Assembly (NCBI RefSeq): GCF_009758205.1
Contig: NZ_WRXN01000001.1
Location: forward strand, 1 to 64,000
From: Chitinophaga tropicalis
Lineage (GTDB): Bacteria > Bacteroidota > Bacteroidia > Chitinophagales > Chitinophagaceae
DNA length: 64,000 nt
Direction of reading: 5' to 3'
In this document: positions 11,453 to 19,709 of the stretch, one piece after another
Layout: each line of letters begins with the position of its first letter
Position numbering within the stretch: position 1 is the first letter of the stretch
Position numbers and translations under genes: made by a program
Notes under the pieces: generated by a model
What the model saw: the letters and a program-made list of their open reading frames with translations, nothing else
Told to the model about the DNA's origin: nothing
Database searches by the model: none

Positions 11453-11980
11453 TTAAGCATCCAGGTCAAAGTTAATGTCAGAGTCGTCATCTTTCCTGTT
11501 CTTCCATTGTTTCAGGAAATAGAACGACAACACCGCATTCCCGATAACGCTGACTGAATAAAGGATGATAAAGTATAAAAGGCCTACAAACAGCTTCCTG
11601 ATAAGGCCTTTTATCTCTGCCGCCTGGCTGTCGGACAGCTGGCTGGTGGCCTCTTTTATAAAAAGGTCCTGCTGAGACAGGGAAGCTATACATCCAAGCA
11701 GGATAAAAGCACCAAAAAGTATGCTCAGCCCACCCATGATCTGGACACCTCCCGGCGTATTCTCCTTCAGCACAAAGGAAGGGTCCTGCAGGGCCCGTTG
11801 CAGATAGAGGGAAAGTACACAATGGATACATACAGCGCCAAACAGCACCAGGGAGATCAGCGCCTGATATCCTCCACCTGCCATAAATGACATCAATACC
11901 ATCAAAAGAAAGAAAGAGGAAATGAAAAGATTAATGCCGTTAAGCGCCTTGAAAAGTTTAAATCTGAAAGTCATGAACAT
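11453..11980 (-). CDS. Four-helix membrane protein, unknown function
   Basis: About 175 residues with four hydrophobic segments in two pairs (LFISSFFLLMVLM, ALISLVLFGAVCIHCVLSL, GGLSILFGAFILLGCIA, LLYFIILYSVSVIGNAVL) and a charged cytoplasmic tail, KQWKNRKDDDSD. I do not recognise the family. The start is chosen at the ATG at 11980 (or 11974), because the frame further upstream would run through a perfect -7 element at 12001-12008. It is co-oriented with rarA and 22 bases from it. Confidence 0.6.
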   Translation of the reverse strand: MFMTFRFKLFKALNGINLFISSFFLLMVLMSFMAGGGYQALISLVLFGAVCIHCVLSLYLQRALQDPSFVLKENTPGGVQIMGGLSILFGAFILLGCIASLSQQDLFIKEATSQLSDSQAAEIKGLIRKLFVGLLYFIILYSVSVIGNAVLSFYFLKQWKNRKDDDSDINFDLDA

Positions 11981-12000
11981 TTTGCTTTTAAAACATGGTA

Positions 12001-12008
12001 CAAACCTA
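12001..12008 (-). promoter_or_regulatory. -7 element (TAGGTTTG) for the membrane protein-rarA unit
   Basis: On the minus strand TAGGTTTG matches TAnnTTTG exactly and would start transcription near 11994, 14 bases before the chosen ATG. No clear TTG -33 was found. Confidence 0.45.
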
Positions 12009-12098
12009 CTAAACAGGATGCAAACCACCGTTTATAAAAAAGCGGTGCATCCGCATGGCCTGTTTTAGCTATCTTTAAAGAATAAACCTGTTTACATT

Positions 12099-14156
12099 AT
12101 GAAGAGCTTTTACGCTTTACAACTACCATTGCTGGCAGCCGTATCCCTTATGGCCGCCTGTAACAGCAACAACACCAAAGAACAGGCAGGTGCAGATACA
12201 ACCAAAGTTCCTGCCTTTGAAGTAAGTTCCATTGACTCCAGCGCCAATCCCTGCGACGATTTCGACCAGTTTGTGAACGGCAGCTGGAAGAAAAACAATC
12301 CCATTCCCTCCACAGAAAGCCGCTGGGGCGCTTTCAATGTACTGGACAAGCAAAATAAGGAAGTACGCCTGAAAGGCATCATACTTTCCCTGGCAGAGCA
12401 AAAAGAACTGAAGAAAGGCACTGAAGAACAGCAGATCTCCGATTTCTACCGCTCCTTCCTGGACACCACTACTATCGAGAAACTGGGTATCACCCCATTA
12501 CAACCTTATCTCGATAAGATTAACGGTATTCAGAACCTGGCAGATCTTGCCAAAGTAGCAGGTGAACTGCAGATCCCTGGCGTACCTACCTTTACCGGTT
12601 TTGGCGTGGAGGCAGATGCGCGCAACAGTAAAATGAACGCCCTCTACCAGGGACAGGACGGACTGAGCCTGGGAGAGAAAAGCTACTACGAAAGACAGGA
12701 TTCAGCTACAAAAAATGTGCGCGACGAATTTGTTGCTCATATCAATAAACAATTCTCACAGGCAGGATTCAAAGATGCAGAACCCGGTAAAACCATCCTG
12801 GACTTTGAAACCAAACTGGCAAAGCTCCAGCTTACCAATGTAGAACTCCGTGACCCGGTAGCTACTTATAATAAAACCAGCTATGCTGATCTGAAGAAAC
12901 TGGCGGGCGACTTTGACTGGGACGCTTTCACCACCAGCCAGGGCATAAAAGCAGATACCCTCATACTTCAGAACAAAGCATACCTGAAAAATGCTGCCAC
13001 ACTATTAAAAACTACGCCGCTGGCTACACTGCAGACATGGATGCGCTGGCAGCTGCTGTCTCACTTTGCCAGCTACCTGCCTAAACCCATCGATGACGAG
13101 AACTTCCACTTCTTTGCTACCGTTATGCGCGGTGCAAAACAGCAGAAGCCCCGTATGGAACGCGCTATCCGCGCTACAGATGGCACCATGGGTATGCCGC
13201 TGGGCAAGATATTCGCCAAGAAATACTTCCCGGAAAGCTCCAAGAAGAAAGTATCTGACATGATCGAGAACGTACGCAGCGTATATGGCGAAAGAATAGA
13301 TGCGCTGACCTGGATGAGTGATTCCACAAAGAAAATGGCTCACAAGAAACTTGCATCATTTACATATAAGATCGGGTATCCTGATAAATGGAAAGACTAT
13401 TCCACTATAGATGTAAAACCAGGCACCCTGATAGAAAACCTGGTATCTGCCAGCAACTATAGCCATAAAGAAGCACTGGACAAGATCGGCAAACCGGTTG
13501 ACAAGGCTGAATGGGGTATGACGCCGCAGACAGTAAACGCCTACTACAACCCGCTTAACAACGAAGTGGTATTCCCTGCCGGTATACTCCAGCCTCCATT
13601 CTTCAATGCTGATGCTGATGACGCGATCAACTATGGAGGTATCATCGCTGTAATAGGTCACGAATTCACCCATGGCTTTGACGACCAGGGCTCTCAGTTC
13701 GATGCAGACGGTAACCTGAAAAACTGGTGGACCGATGCTGACCGTAAGAACTTTATGGGATTAGCGAACCGATATATTGCTTACTTCAATAAAATAGAAG
13801 TACAAAAAGGTTTCTTCATTAACGGCGCACTGACCATTGGTGAAAACATAGCTGACCTGGGAGGTCTGACACTGGCATATTATGCTTTGGAGAAATCCCT
13901 GAAAGGGAAACCCGAGCCAGCGCTGATAGATGGCTTCAACTGGAAACAGCGTTTCTTCCTGGGATGGGCGCAGGTATGGCATGCCAACACTACAGAAGCT
14001 GCTTTACGTAACCAGATACAGACAGATCCTCACTCTCCGGCAAGAGACCGTATTAATGGCCCTCTGCCTCATCTGAAAGAGTTTGCTGCGGCATGGAATT
14101 GTGCTCCGGGCACAAAAATGTCCCTGGCTGATTCTGCGCGTGTGGTTATCTGGTAA
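12099..14156 (+). CDS. M13 family (neprilysin/PepO-like) zinc endopeptidase, lipoprotein
   Basis: A 685-residue M13 metallo-endopeptidase with a lipoprotein signal (VSLMAACNSN), so it is anchored in the envelope and would cleave peptides in the periplasm or outside. The N-terminal M13 domain (NPCDDFDQFVNGSWKKNNPIP) is complete. The catalytic HEFTH is at residues 521-525 and the third ligand lies in ENIAD at about 582-586. NAYYNPLNNEVVFPAGILQ is the substrate-binding stretch of the family. The length is normal. It is preceded by a near-consensus -7 (TATCTTTA at 12070-12077) and followed by a strong terminator, so it is monocistronic. Confidence 0.95.
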   Translation: MKSFYALQLPLLAAVSLMAACNSNNTKEQAGADTTKVPAFEVSSIDSSANPCDDFDQFVNGSWKKNNPIPSTESRWGAFNVLDKQNKEVRLKGIILSLAEQKELKKGTEEQQISDFYRSFLDTTTIEKLGITPLQPYLDKINGIQNLADLAKVAGELQIPGVPTFTGFGVEADARNSKMNALYQGQDGLSLGEKSYYERQDSATKNVRDEFVAHINKQFSQAGFKDAEPGKTILDFETKLAKLQLTNVELRDPVATYNKTSYADLKKLAGDFDWDAFTTSQGIKADTLILQNKAYLKNAATLLKTTPLATLQTWMRWQLLSHFASYLPKPIDDENFHFFATVMRGAKQQKPRMERAIRATDGTMGMPLGKIFAKKYFPESSKKKVSDMIENVRSVYGERIDALTWMSDSTKKMAHKKLASFTYKIGYPDKWKDYSTIDVKPGTLIENLVSASNYSHKEALDKIGKPVDKAEWGMTPQTVNAYYNPLNNEVVFPAGILQPPFFNADADDAINYGGIIAVIGHEFTHGFDDQGSQFDADGNLKNWWTDADRKNFMGLANRYIAYFNKIEVQKGFFINGALTIGENIADLGGLTLAYYALEKSLKGKPEPALIDGFNWKQRFFLGWAQVWHANTTEAALRNQIQTDPHSPARDRINGPLPHLKEFAAAWNCAPGTKMSLADSARVVIW

Positions 14157-14177
14157 ATTGATTAATACATTGCTTAA

Positions 14178-14214
14178 AAGAGGGGGTTGCCGAATGGCAA
14201 TCCCCTCTTTTTTT
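14178..14214 (+). terminator. Terminator of the M13 peptidase gene
   Basis: A 12-base stem (one G-U pair) with a GAAT loop, followed by seven T. Confidence 0.85.
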
Positions 14215-14315
14215 GAGGAGAAGCCGGCCTGCGGCCCGTTAAGAGATGGTTACCTACAATTACTTATTATCTCTTAATTTTGCCTTATTATTCACCGGAT
14301 TTAAAACCCACACAT

Positions 14316-14537
14316 ATGACCGGCCTTTTAAGACAATATCGCAGAGAAATCCGTAATATATTCCTGGTTGCCATTGCAGCCCTGGTATTTCCTTATCTGC
14401 CTGCGCTGGCGGATAAAGCAATGACCACTACAGGTATGATCTTCACAATGAGCCTGGCTGGCGCCGTGGTGCTGGCTATGACGCTGAAACTTTATTTCCG
14501 CACCCTGGTAATGCGGATTACCAAAGAAAATAAGTAA
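14316..14537 (+). CDS. Small two-helix membrane protein, unknown
   Basis: 73 residues from the ATG at 14316. The frame upstream has only a TTG at 14280. It has a basic N-terminus (RQYRREIRN), two hydrophobic stretches (IFLVAIAALVFPYL and IFTMSLAGAVVLAMTL) and a short positively charged end. No family is recognised. It is 34 bases upstream of the YHS lipoprotein, so the two may share a transcript. Confidence 0.6.
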   Translation: MTGLLRQYRREIRNIFLVAIAALVFPYLPALADKAMTTTGMIFTMSLAGAVVLAMTLKLYFRTLVMRITKENK

Positions 14538-14571
14538 CTGCCTGATTACCATCATCTATCTATAATTCTAA

Positions 14572-14880
14572 ATGAAAGCATCAAATATTATATATATCCT
14601 GCTGCTGGCGGGATTACTGGCTGCCTGTAACAACGCTGCCAAAAAAGAAGCTCCTGCGCAGGATAGTGTAACAATGACATCTGCTCCTTCCGGACAGGCC
14701 CCTGCAGAAAATGCCGCTCTGGCGGGAAAACTGCCAGATCCAGTATGTGGCATGCCATATGATACTATGTATCATGAATTCAGCGTTTATCAGAATGACA
14801 CGGTATACTTTTGCTCCCCGACCTGTAAAAGGGTTTTCGACAAAAACCCGGAGAAATACGCGAAGAGCCTGGGGCTGTAA
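14572..14880 (+). CDS. YHS-domain lipoprotein
   Basis: 102 residues with a lipoprotein signal (LLLAGLLAACNN) and, after a low-complexity linker rich in A, P and E, a C-terminal YHS domain: DPVCGMPY, then VYFCSPTCKRVFDKNPEKY. YHS domains bind metals through the conserved cysteines and are found in copper and other heavy-metal handling proteins. Placement in the envelope suggests metal binding in the periplasm. No metal transporter is adjacent, so its metal is unknown. Confidence 0.8.
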   Translation: MKASNIIYILLLAGLLAACNNAAKKEAPAQDSVTMTSAPSGQAPAENAALAGKLPDPVCGMPYDTMYHEFSVYQNDTVYFCSPTCKRVFDKNPEKYAKSLGL

Positions 14881-14961
14881 ATCGACTACCTGCCATTTTT
14901 TGTCGCTGTCTGATGTAACTTAGGAATATATTTTGCGTTCTAATATTACAAACTCCTATGC

Positions 14962-15372
14962 ATGAGATCACTATTGACACTGACAAGCTGGCTGCTCCTC
15001 ATGTTGTTCTGCAGCTGCGAGAAAAATGATGTGGAAGCTACTCCTTCCATTGATGTAACAGGCGCCTGGCAGCTGTCAGAAAGCCTGACGATGCCCGACA
15101 GTGTATGGAAGCCTGTCGCGGCAGCAGATTCCGCTTATTACGTGTTCAGCTCAAATGGCAGGTTTGTGTTTGATGCAAAGACTTATCATCTGACGGGAAC
15201 TTATAAAGTGATTGCTGATGGGGAGAAAGTCAAAGTGATCATTACCGGGCAGGATTCCATTCCACAATATTTGGAGGTAGAACGGGTTAATGATACTTCC
15301 ATTAAAATAGATGACTGGTTAAAAGGAGTATCAAAAGGGCAAATGAGCAGGAAGTTTGTACAGGTAAGATAA
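14962..15372 (+). CDS. Lipocalin-like lipoprotein (paralogue of the one at 19288)
   Basis: 136 residues with a lipoprotein signal (LLMLFCSCEKN). The mature part starts DVTGAWQLSESLTMPDSVWKP and alternates short strands (YYVFSSNGRFVF, LTGTYKVI), as in lipocalin-like DUF families of Bacteroidota. The gene at 19288 encodes a paralogue (DIAGTWQLDGRLPLMDSLWR, YTFSTKGRF). The two flank the Oar-like receptor. The function is unknown, and no ligand can be inferred. A near-consensus -7 (TATATTTT followed by G) lies about 30 bases upstream of the ATG. Confidence 0.7.
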   Translation: MRSLLTLTSWLLLMLFCSCEKNDVEATPSIDVTGAWQLSESLTMPDSVWKPVAAADSAYYVFSSNGRFVFDAKTYHLTGTYKVIADGEKVKVIITGQDSIPQYLEVERVNDTSIKIDDWLKGVSKGQMSRKFVQVR

Positions 15373-15417
15373 TTAACTGATTATAATAGCTTTTTCGGGG
15401 TATACGCGGAAAAATTG

Positions 15418-15462
15418 CTAAAAGAAAAAGGTTTCGCATTCGGCGAAACCTTTTTCTTTTAG
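15418..15462. terminator. Strong bidirectional terminator
   Basis: A 20-base perfect stem (15418-15437 with 15443-15462) and a 5-base loop, with A-rich left and T-rich right arms, suited to both strands. It lies after the lipoprotein gene and before the convergent receptor unit. Confidence 0.85.
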
Positions 15463-15514
15463 CAGAGAAGAAGCTGGCCTGCGACGGCTAAAAATTTAAA
15501 CCGCGGTACTATAT

Positions 15515-15590
15515 AAAAAATAAGTCCCGGGACAACTCCCGGGACCGTCGGCTAAAACAGCTTATGAAAATCTACGCTTACGTTCAAATT
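15515..15590 (-). ncRNA. Candidate PHO-controlled small RNA (about 75 bases)
   Basis: A promoter-like array (15597-15654) directs minus-strand transcription from about 15590. A GC-rich hairpin at 15524-15545 followed by TTATTTTTT would end it near 15515. Between them there is no ATG or GTG, so a coding role is unlikely. It lies wholly between the stop codon of the Oar-like receptor and that gene's terminator, so it would be a 3'-UTR-derived RNA with its own promoter. The alternative is that the array is a bound site without a productive promoter, because the -7 element (TACCTTTA) has one mismatch. No homologue is known to me. Confidence 0.4.
15524..15545 (-). terminator. Terminator of the receptor and of the candidate small RNA
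   Basis: GTCCCGGGA pairs with TCCCGGGAC around a four-base loop, with TTATTTTTT following on the minus strand. Confidence 0.85.
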
Positions 15591-15596
15591 GTATTA

Positions 15597-15654
15597 TAAA
15601 GGTAACCCCACTGTATTACTGCATTGTTACCCCTACATTATCAGCGTATTAACA
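15597..15654 (-). promoter_or_regulatory. PHO-box-like array with -7 element (array 1)
   Basis: Minus strand, 7-mers at exact 11-base pitch: TGTTAAT (15648-15654), TGATAAT (15637-15643), GGGTAAC (15626-15632) and CAGTAAT (15615-15621). Ten bases then lead to TACCTTTA (15597-15604), one mismatch to TAnnTTTG. It starts just after the receptor stop codon and points away from it, towards the candidate small RNA. Confidence 0.6.
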
Positions 15655-15661
15655 AATCAGT

Positions 15662-18600
15662 TTAGAAACTATACCTCAGACCTAACTGCATCTGGTGCCT
15701 GCTTGCAAAGAAATCCTTTGAGTACGGCGTACCAGGATTGCTCCAGGTATAAACAGGGTAAGTAGTAGCAGTACCAGCGGTAGCAGTGCTCAGACCTACG
15801 CTTGCAGTTGAGTTGAAGGTATTTGGTGAAAAGTACTGGATACCCCAGTTCTTATTCAGCAGGTTGGTCAGGTTAATGATATCGTAAGTCAGCGTCAGCG
15901 TATGAGTGCTTTTGCCGGCCTTGAAGTTGAAGTCCTGTGTGAAACGGAAGTCAGCCTGTGTATTCCATGGAGTACGGCCACCGTTACGCTCGGTGAACTG
16001 GCCTTTACGTGTGCGCAGGTATTTATCACCTTCTACATAAGAGAAGAATGCATCAGCCATATCCTGGTTAGCAGCAGAGAAGAACTGACGTGCTTCCGTC
16101 TGGTCTTTCGGGATATACACCAGGCTCACCTGCTGTGGTGTACCCTGGATAGTTGCATTCACGAAACCATAAGAGAAAGGTACGCCGGAAGCTGTATTGA
16201 AGAACAGGGCGAAGTTGGAAATAAAGCGGCCCTGGTGTGACCAGTCTACTTTATAGCTTGCAGTAGCTACGATACGGTGACGGATATCAAAGTTGGAATA
16301 TGCCAGCTGAGGGTTGTTTGGATTCAGCGCCTGGTTCAGCTGCCAGTTTGATTCCATAGAGTTTCGGATACCGTTGGTGATGTCTTTTGACTGACCGTAG
16401 GTATATGCAGCAGAGATGTTCATACCAAAGTCAAACGCTTTGCTGGCCTGACCTGTAATCGCATAACGATAACCTTTATTGGTATTGGACAGCAGGTAAG
16501 CGTTGGTGAACTTGGAATTGATCTTTGCTCCACTATAGATAGGCTGCTGCTGTTTGGTGTCATACACCATGTAAGTAGGATTATCTACCAGGTTGATCTG
16601 CTGGAATTTCAGGTCTTTTATTGTTTTAGTGTAGATACCTTCTACAGTGAAACGCCATCTGTCAGTAGTAGAATAATCCAGAGCCACACTGCTTCTCCAC
16701 ATCTGCGGCATCTTGAAGTTATTATCTATCAGGTCTACCTGTGTAGCGCCGGTAGCATCGTGTACGTCAACACCCTGTGCAGATACGAACTGAGCGCCGC
16801 CCTGGTCAGATACTTTAACAGGGTTGCTGCCTGTTACCGGTTTAGTGGTTGAGTTGAAGCGTTTGTCATATGCACCAAAGCTGGTACCATTGTTATAATA
16901 AGCATAACCTAACCATGCGAACGGAATACGTCCGGTAAACAGACCGGTACCACCGCGTAACACCAGGCTCTGATCGCCATTGATATCAAAGTTGAAACCT
17001 AAGCGGGGAGAGATCTGGACATTGTTCAGGTATTTGTTCCTGATATCTTTTGGTTTGGTATAAGTATAGGTAGTGCCATAGTTTGCATCTACCGGAGCAT
17101 TGGTAGTTTTATCGCTCAGAGATTGCTTGTCAGGCAGTGCGGTATAATCGAAACGGATGCCCGGAGTGATCTTGAAGCGGTCTGTCAGCTGGATCTCGTC
17201 CTGACCATACAGGCTGAACATACCGATCTTGAATTTAGCAGGAGGGTTAGCCATGATATAGTCACGGCTGTTGTTGGTGTAATTGAAGTTAGCACGTACA
17301 CGGCTTGGATTGTCTGCCAGGAAGTCTGTAATGCTCTCATAGTCTACACGGCCATTCCAAGAGTTTACAAAACCATAGGTAATGTTATACAGCTCGTTGT
17401 GTGTACCGATGGTGATGTTATGTTTTCCTTTGAAGATGTTCACATTATCAGTGAATTCAAAGGTTTTCTGTTTCATGTCGAAGATAGACGCTTCACGGTC
17501 AGTACCCAGGAAGATGGTACCACCTCTGGATTTGATCTGGATCTGTGCCAGAGAAGGATCGGAAAGCGGATCGCGATAATCATGGATATTGGAATAACCG
17601 ATGATCAGGCTGTTGGAGAGTGTATTAGAGAAACGGCTTTTCAGTTCAGCCACAGTAGATGACTGATTATTCACCTGTTTGAAGTCGATACCGCCAAAAC
17701 GGAAGTTCTGCTGATCGCGCTCCAGGTTAGTTGCCTCAGAGGTAATGGTATTATTACGGAGTGACAATTGGTGTTTATCGTTGATGTTCCAGTCCAGGCG
17801 GTTGAAGAACTTATTGGAGTTGGAGTAAATGGAAGTATTGCCATAAGTTCCCGGATCATATTTACCGGTCTTGTCAATATCCAGGCTCAGCATGTGGTCC
17901 CTGATCTGTTGAGCTTCAGCTACAGTGATCAGCGGCATGTCTGCAGATCCTGCGCCCAGGATCACCGGGTCACGGCGGCGGGCTATCTCTTCGTTGGTAA
18001 AGAAGAACAGTTTGTCTTTAATGATAGGGAAACCCAGGCGAACACCTGTCTGGTAGTCATGGAAGCTGGAAGGCAGTTTAGCACCGTCTCCGGCGTTGTT
18101 CTTACCTATCATATCAGCGTTACGGCCAAAACCGTATACGGAACCATGAAATTCGTTGGTACCGCTGCGGGTTACGGCATTGATACTACCGCCCAGGAAG
18201 TTACCGATCTTCACATCATAAGGAGCCAGGTATACCTGGATATCCTGGATAGCGTCCAGGGATACAGGGTTGGAACGGGTGCTGCTGCCTGGCTGGCCGG
18301 AGCTGTTGCTCTGTCCGCCCATGGAAGGGCTGAAGCCGATAGCGTCATTATTGATGGCGCCATCCAGTGTTACGTTATTGTAACGATAGTTGGTACCCAG
18401 GAAGGAGTTATTGTTGCTCTGTGGTGTAGCACGGGTAAAGTCCTGGAAGCTACGGTTGATAGAAGGCAGTGTTTTCAACTGGCTCTGTCCAACACGGAAA
18501 CCACCGGCTTTACCGGTATTGTTACCTTTTACCACTACTTCGCTCAGTGCTGTAGAAGCATCTGTAAGCTGGAAGTTAAAGGTGCTGCTACCTAGCCCGA

Positions 18601-18895
18601 GGTTGATATCCAGCCTTTCTTCCTTTTTATATCCGATAAATGAAACGGTGATTGTGTAAGGACCACCGGGGTTTACGTTGTTAATGAGATAACGTCCGTC
18701 GCCGTTGGTTTGTGCCCCGTAGCGGGTGCCTGTGGATGTGTTCACTGCCAGTACGGTTACACCTGGAAGTGCCTCACCTTTACTGCTCACAACCTTTCCC
18801 GTAACCTGGGAGGTGGTGATTTGCGCTCTCAGTCCAGTTGATGCTAAAATAAGGATGCCTGCAAATAACAGTAATGAATAGAATTTCTTATTCAC
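15662..18895 (-). CDS. Oar-like TonB-dependent outer-membrane receptor
   Basis: 1077 residues. A signal peptide (KKFYSLLLFAGILILASTGLRAQ) is followed by a carboxypeptidase-regulatory-like domain (VTGKVVSSKGEALPGVTVLA, residues about 30-110), a TonB plug with SVYGFGRNADM and the NAVTRSGTNEFHG stretch seen in Oar family proteins, and a long beta-barrel ending MQLGLRYSF with the C-terminal Phe of outer-membrane proteins. It should import or bind a large substrate at the expense of TonB energy. I chose the GTG at 18895: the frame continues to a TTG at 18916, but that codon overlaps the -7 element, and the GTG gives a clean signal peptide. Two repeat arrays lie upstream, so phosphate control is inferred. 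Confidence 0.88.
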   Translation of the reverse strand: MNKKFYSLLLFAGILILASTGLRAQITTSQVTGKVVSSKGEALPGVTVLAVNTSTGTRYGAQTNGDGRYLINNVNPGGPYTITVSFIGYKKEERLDINLGLGSSTFNFQLTDASTALSEVVVKGNNTGKAGGFRVGQSQLKTLPSINRSFQDFTRATPQSNNNSFLGTNYRYNNVTLDGAINNDAIGFSPSMGGQSNSSGQPGSSTRSNPVSLDAIQDIQVYLAPYDVKIGNFLGGSINAVTRSGTNEFHGSVYGFGRNADMIGKNNAGDGAKLPSSFHDYQTGVRLGFPIIKDKLFFFTNEEIARRRDPVILGAGSADMPLITVAEAQQIRDHMLSLDIDKTGKYDPGTYGNTSIYSNSNKFFNRLDWNINDKHQLSLRNNTITSEATNLERDQQNFRFGGIDFKQVNNQSSTVAELKSRFSNTLSNSLIIGYSNIHDYRDPLSDPSLAQIQIKSRGGTIFLGTDREASIFDMKQKTFEFTDNVNIFKGKHNITIGTHNELYNITYGFVNSWNGRVDYESITDFLADNPSRVRANFNYTNNSRDYIMANPPAKFKIGMFSLYGQDEIQLTDRFKITPGIRFDYTALPDKQSLSDKTTNAPVDANYGTTYTYTKPKDIRNKYLNNVQISPRLGFNFDINGDQSLVLRGGTGLFTGRIPFAWLGYAYYNNGTSFGAYDKRFNSTTKPVTGSNPVKVSDQGGAQFVSAQGVDVHDATGATQVDLIDNNFKMPQMWRSSVALDYSTTDRWRFTVEGIYTKTIKDLKFQQINLVDNPTYMVYDTKQQQPIYSGAKINSKFTNAYLLSNTNKGYRYAITGQASKAFDFGMNISAAYTYGQSKDITNGIRNSMESNWQLNQALNPNNPQLAYSNFDIRHRIVATASYKVDWSHQGRFISNFALFFNTASGVPFSYGFVNATIQGTPQQVSLVYIPKDQTEARQFFSAANQDMADAFFSYVEGDKYLRTRKGQFTERNGGRTPWNTQADFRFTQDFNFKAGKSTHTLTLTYDIINLTNLLNKNWGIQYFSPNTFNSTASVGLSTATAGTATTYPVYTWSNPGTPYSKDFFASRHQMQLGLRYSF

Positions 18896-18913
18896 GTCTT
18901 TTGAATTTTGACG

Positions 18914-18971
18914 CAAACGTATTCCAGCTACATTATGCCCATGTTAACACAATATTAAATTAATGTTAACA
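18914..18971 (-). promoter_or_regulatory. PHO-box-like array with -7 element for the Oar-like receptor (array 2)
   Basis: Minus strand 7-mers: TGTTAAC (18965-18971), ATTTAAT (18954-18960), TGTTAAC (18943-18949) and a weak GCATAAT (18932-18938). Ten bases then lead to TACGTTTG (18914-18921), an exact TAnnTTTG. The start point would be near 18907, about 12 bases before the GTG. Confidence 0.7.
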
Positions 18972-19161
18972 CAGGAGCATACGTATCACAGCCAATGAGT
19001 TATGAATTATCTCATCGGTTTATATGTTAAAATTTTCTTTCCGGGACGACTTTAAGCAATTTCAGGCAGGTACTACAGTCAAAGCATGTTAAAGGCTTAC
19101 CAGGACTGCGTTAGAAAGGAAAATTCGCATTATAGGTGATTCTTTTCTGTTCGCATGGTTC
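18972..19161 (-). other. Leader between two tandem PHO-like promoters
   Basis: This 190-base stretch would be transcribed on the minus strand from the distal array at 19162-19230. It holds only tiny frames (8 and 13 codons starting at ATGCGA near 19156 and 19129) and an imperfect 8-base hairpin (near 19012-18986) without a T tract. It is either a long 5' leader of the receptor or a separate short RNA. Confidence 0.3.
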
Positions 19162-19230
19162 CAAAAATAAAAACCGAGTGTTAACACAGTGTTACCCTAA
19201 TATTAACTTTATCCTTTATCAGTGTTAAAT
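19162..19230 (-). promoter_or_regulatory. PHO-box-like array with -7 element, distal (array 3)
   Basis: Minus strand 7-mers: ATTTAAC (19224-19230), degenerate ATAAAGG (19213-19219), AGTTAAT (19202-19208), GGGTAAC (19191-19197) and TGTTAAC (19180-19186). Ten bases then lead to TATTTTTG (19162-19169), an exact -7. The repeats are near-palindromic, so they can also be seen on the plus strand, but no -7 fits that way. Confidence 0.7.
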
Positions 19231-19287
19231 TTTATGTATTGGTGTAACTAATCTTTTTTCATGTGCGTTTTATGGAAAATCCCCGCT

Positions 19288-19707
19288 ATGCAAACAACTT
19301 TTCTTAAAGGCCTTTTATTCTGTACTGTATTATTTATCTGCGCCTGTTCAAAAAAGAATGACGAGGCGCCTCTCATTAACCAGGATATTGCCGGTACCTG
19401 GCAGCTGGATGGACGCCTTCCCCTTATGGATAGCCTCTGGAGGGCTCCCGTTGCCGGAGATACGGTGATCTACACCTTCAGCACTAAGGGACGCTTTACC
19501 ATGCATACTCCCAACTCGGACAATGCAGGACCTTACAAACTTGAGACAGCGGGCGACAATACCTACCTGCTTACTCTCAGTTTTCCTGAGATGCAAGTAA
19601 CTTATAAAGTAGAAAAAGTGGCCAGTTCCCAGATCAGATTTGATATGTGGGGCGCCTTCTGCGGCACCGGTTATACAAGCGACCGATTCAGGAAAACAAA
19701 TCCCTGA
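19288..19707 (+). CDS. Lipocalin-like lipoprotein (paralogue of the one at 14962)
   Basis: 139 residues from the ATG at 19288, giving a good lipoprotein signal (FCTVLFICACSKKND). An in-frame ATG at 19261 would add nine residues. The mature domain (DIAGTWQLDGRLPLMDSLWRAP, then YTFSTKGRFTMHT and GPYKLET) matches the gene at 14962 in order of motifs, so the two are duplicates on either side of the receptor. It is divergent from the receptor gene. The function is unknown. The repeat array upstream fits the opposite strand better, so control of this gene is uncertain. Confidence 0.7.
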   Translation: MQTTFLKGLLFCTVLFICACSKKNDEAPLINQDIAGTWQLDGRLPLMDSLWRAPVAGDTVIYTFSTKGRFTMHTPNSDNAGPYKLETAGDNTYLLTLSFPEMQVTYKVEKVASSQIRFDMWGAFCGTGYTSDRFRKTNP

Positions 19708-19709
19708 GC

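Noticed and set aside
17768..18595. Long open frame on the plus strand inside the Oar-like receptor gene
   Set aside because: It is antisense to a clear receptor, has no recognisable domain, and arises from codon bias of the real gene. Similar antisense frames inside the RHS genes, ppsA, mreB and moaA were left out for the same reason.
19179..19229. Array 3 as promoter of the lipoprotein gene at 19288
   Set aside because: No TAnnTTTG at the right place on the plus strand; the minus strand has an exact one after 10 bases.
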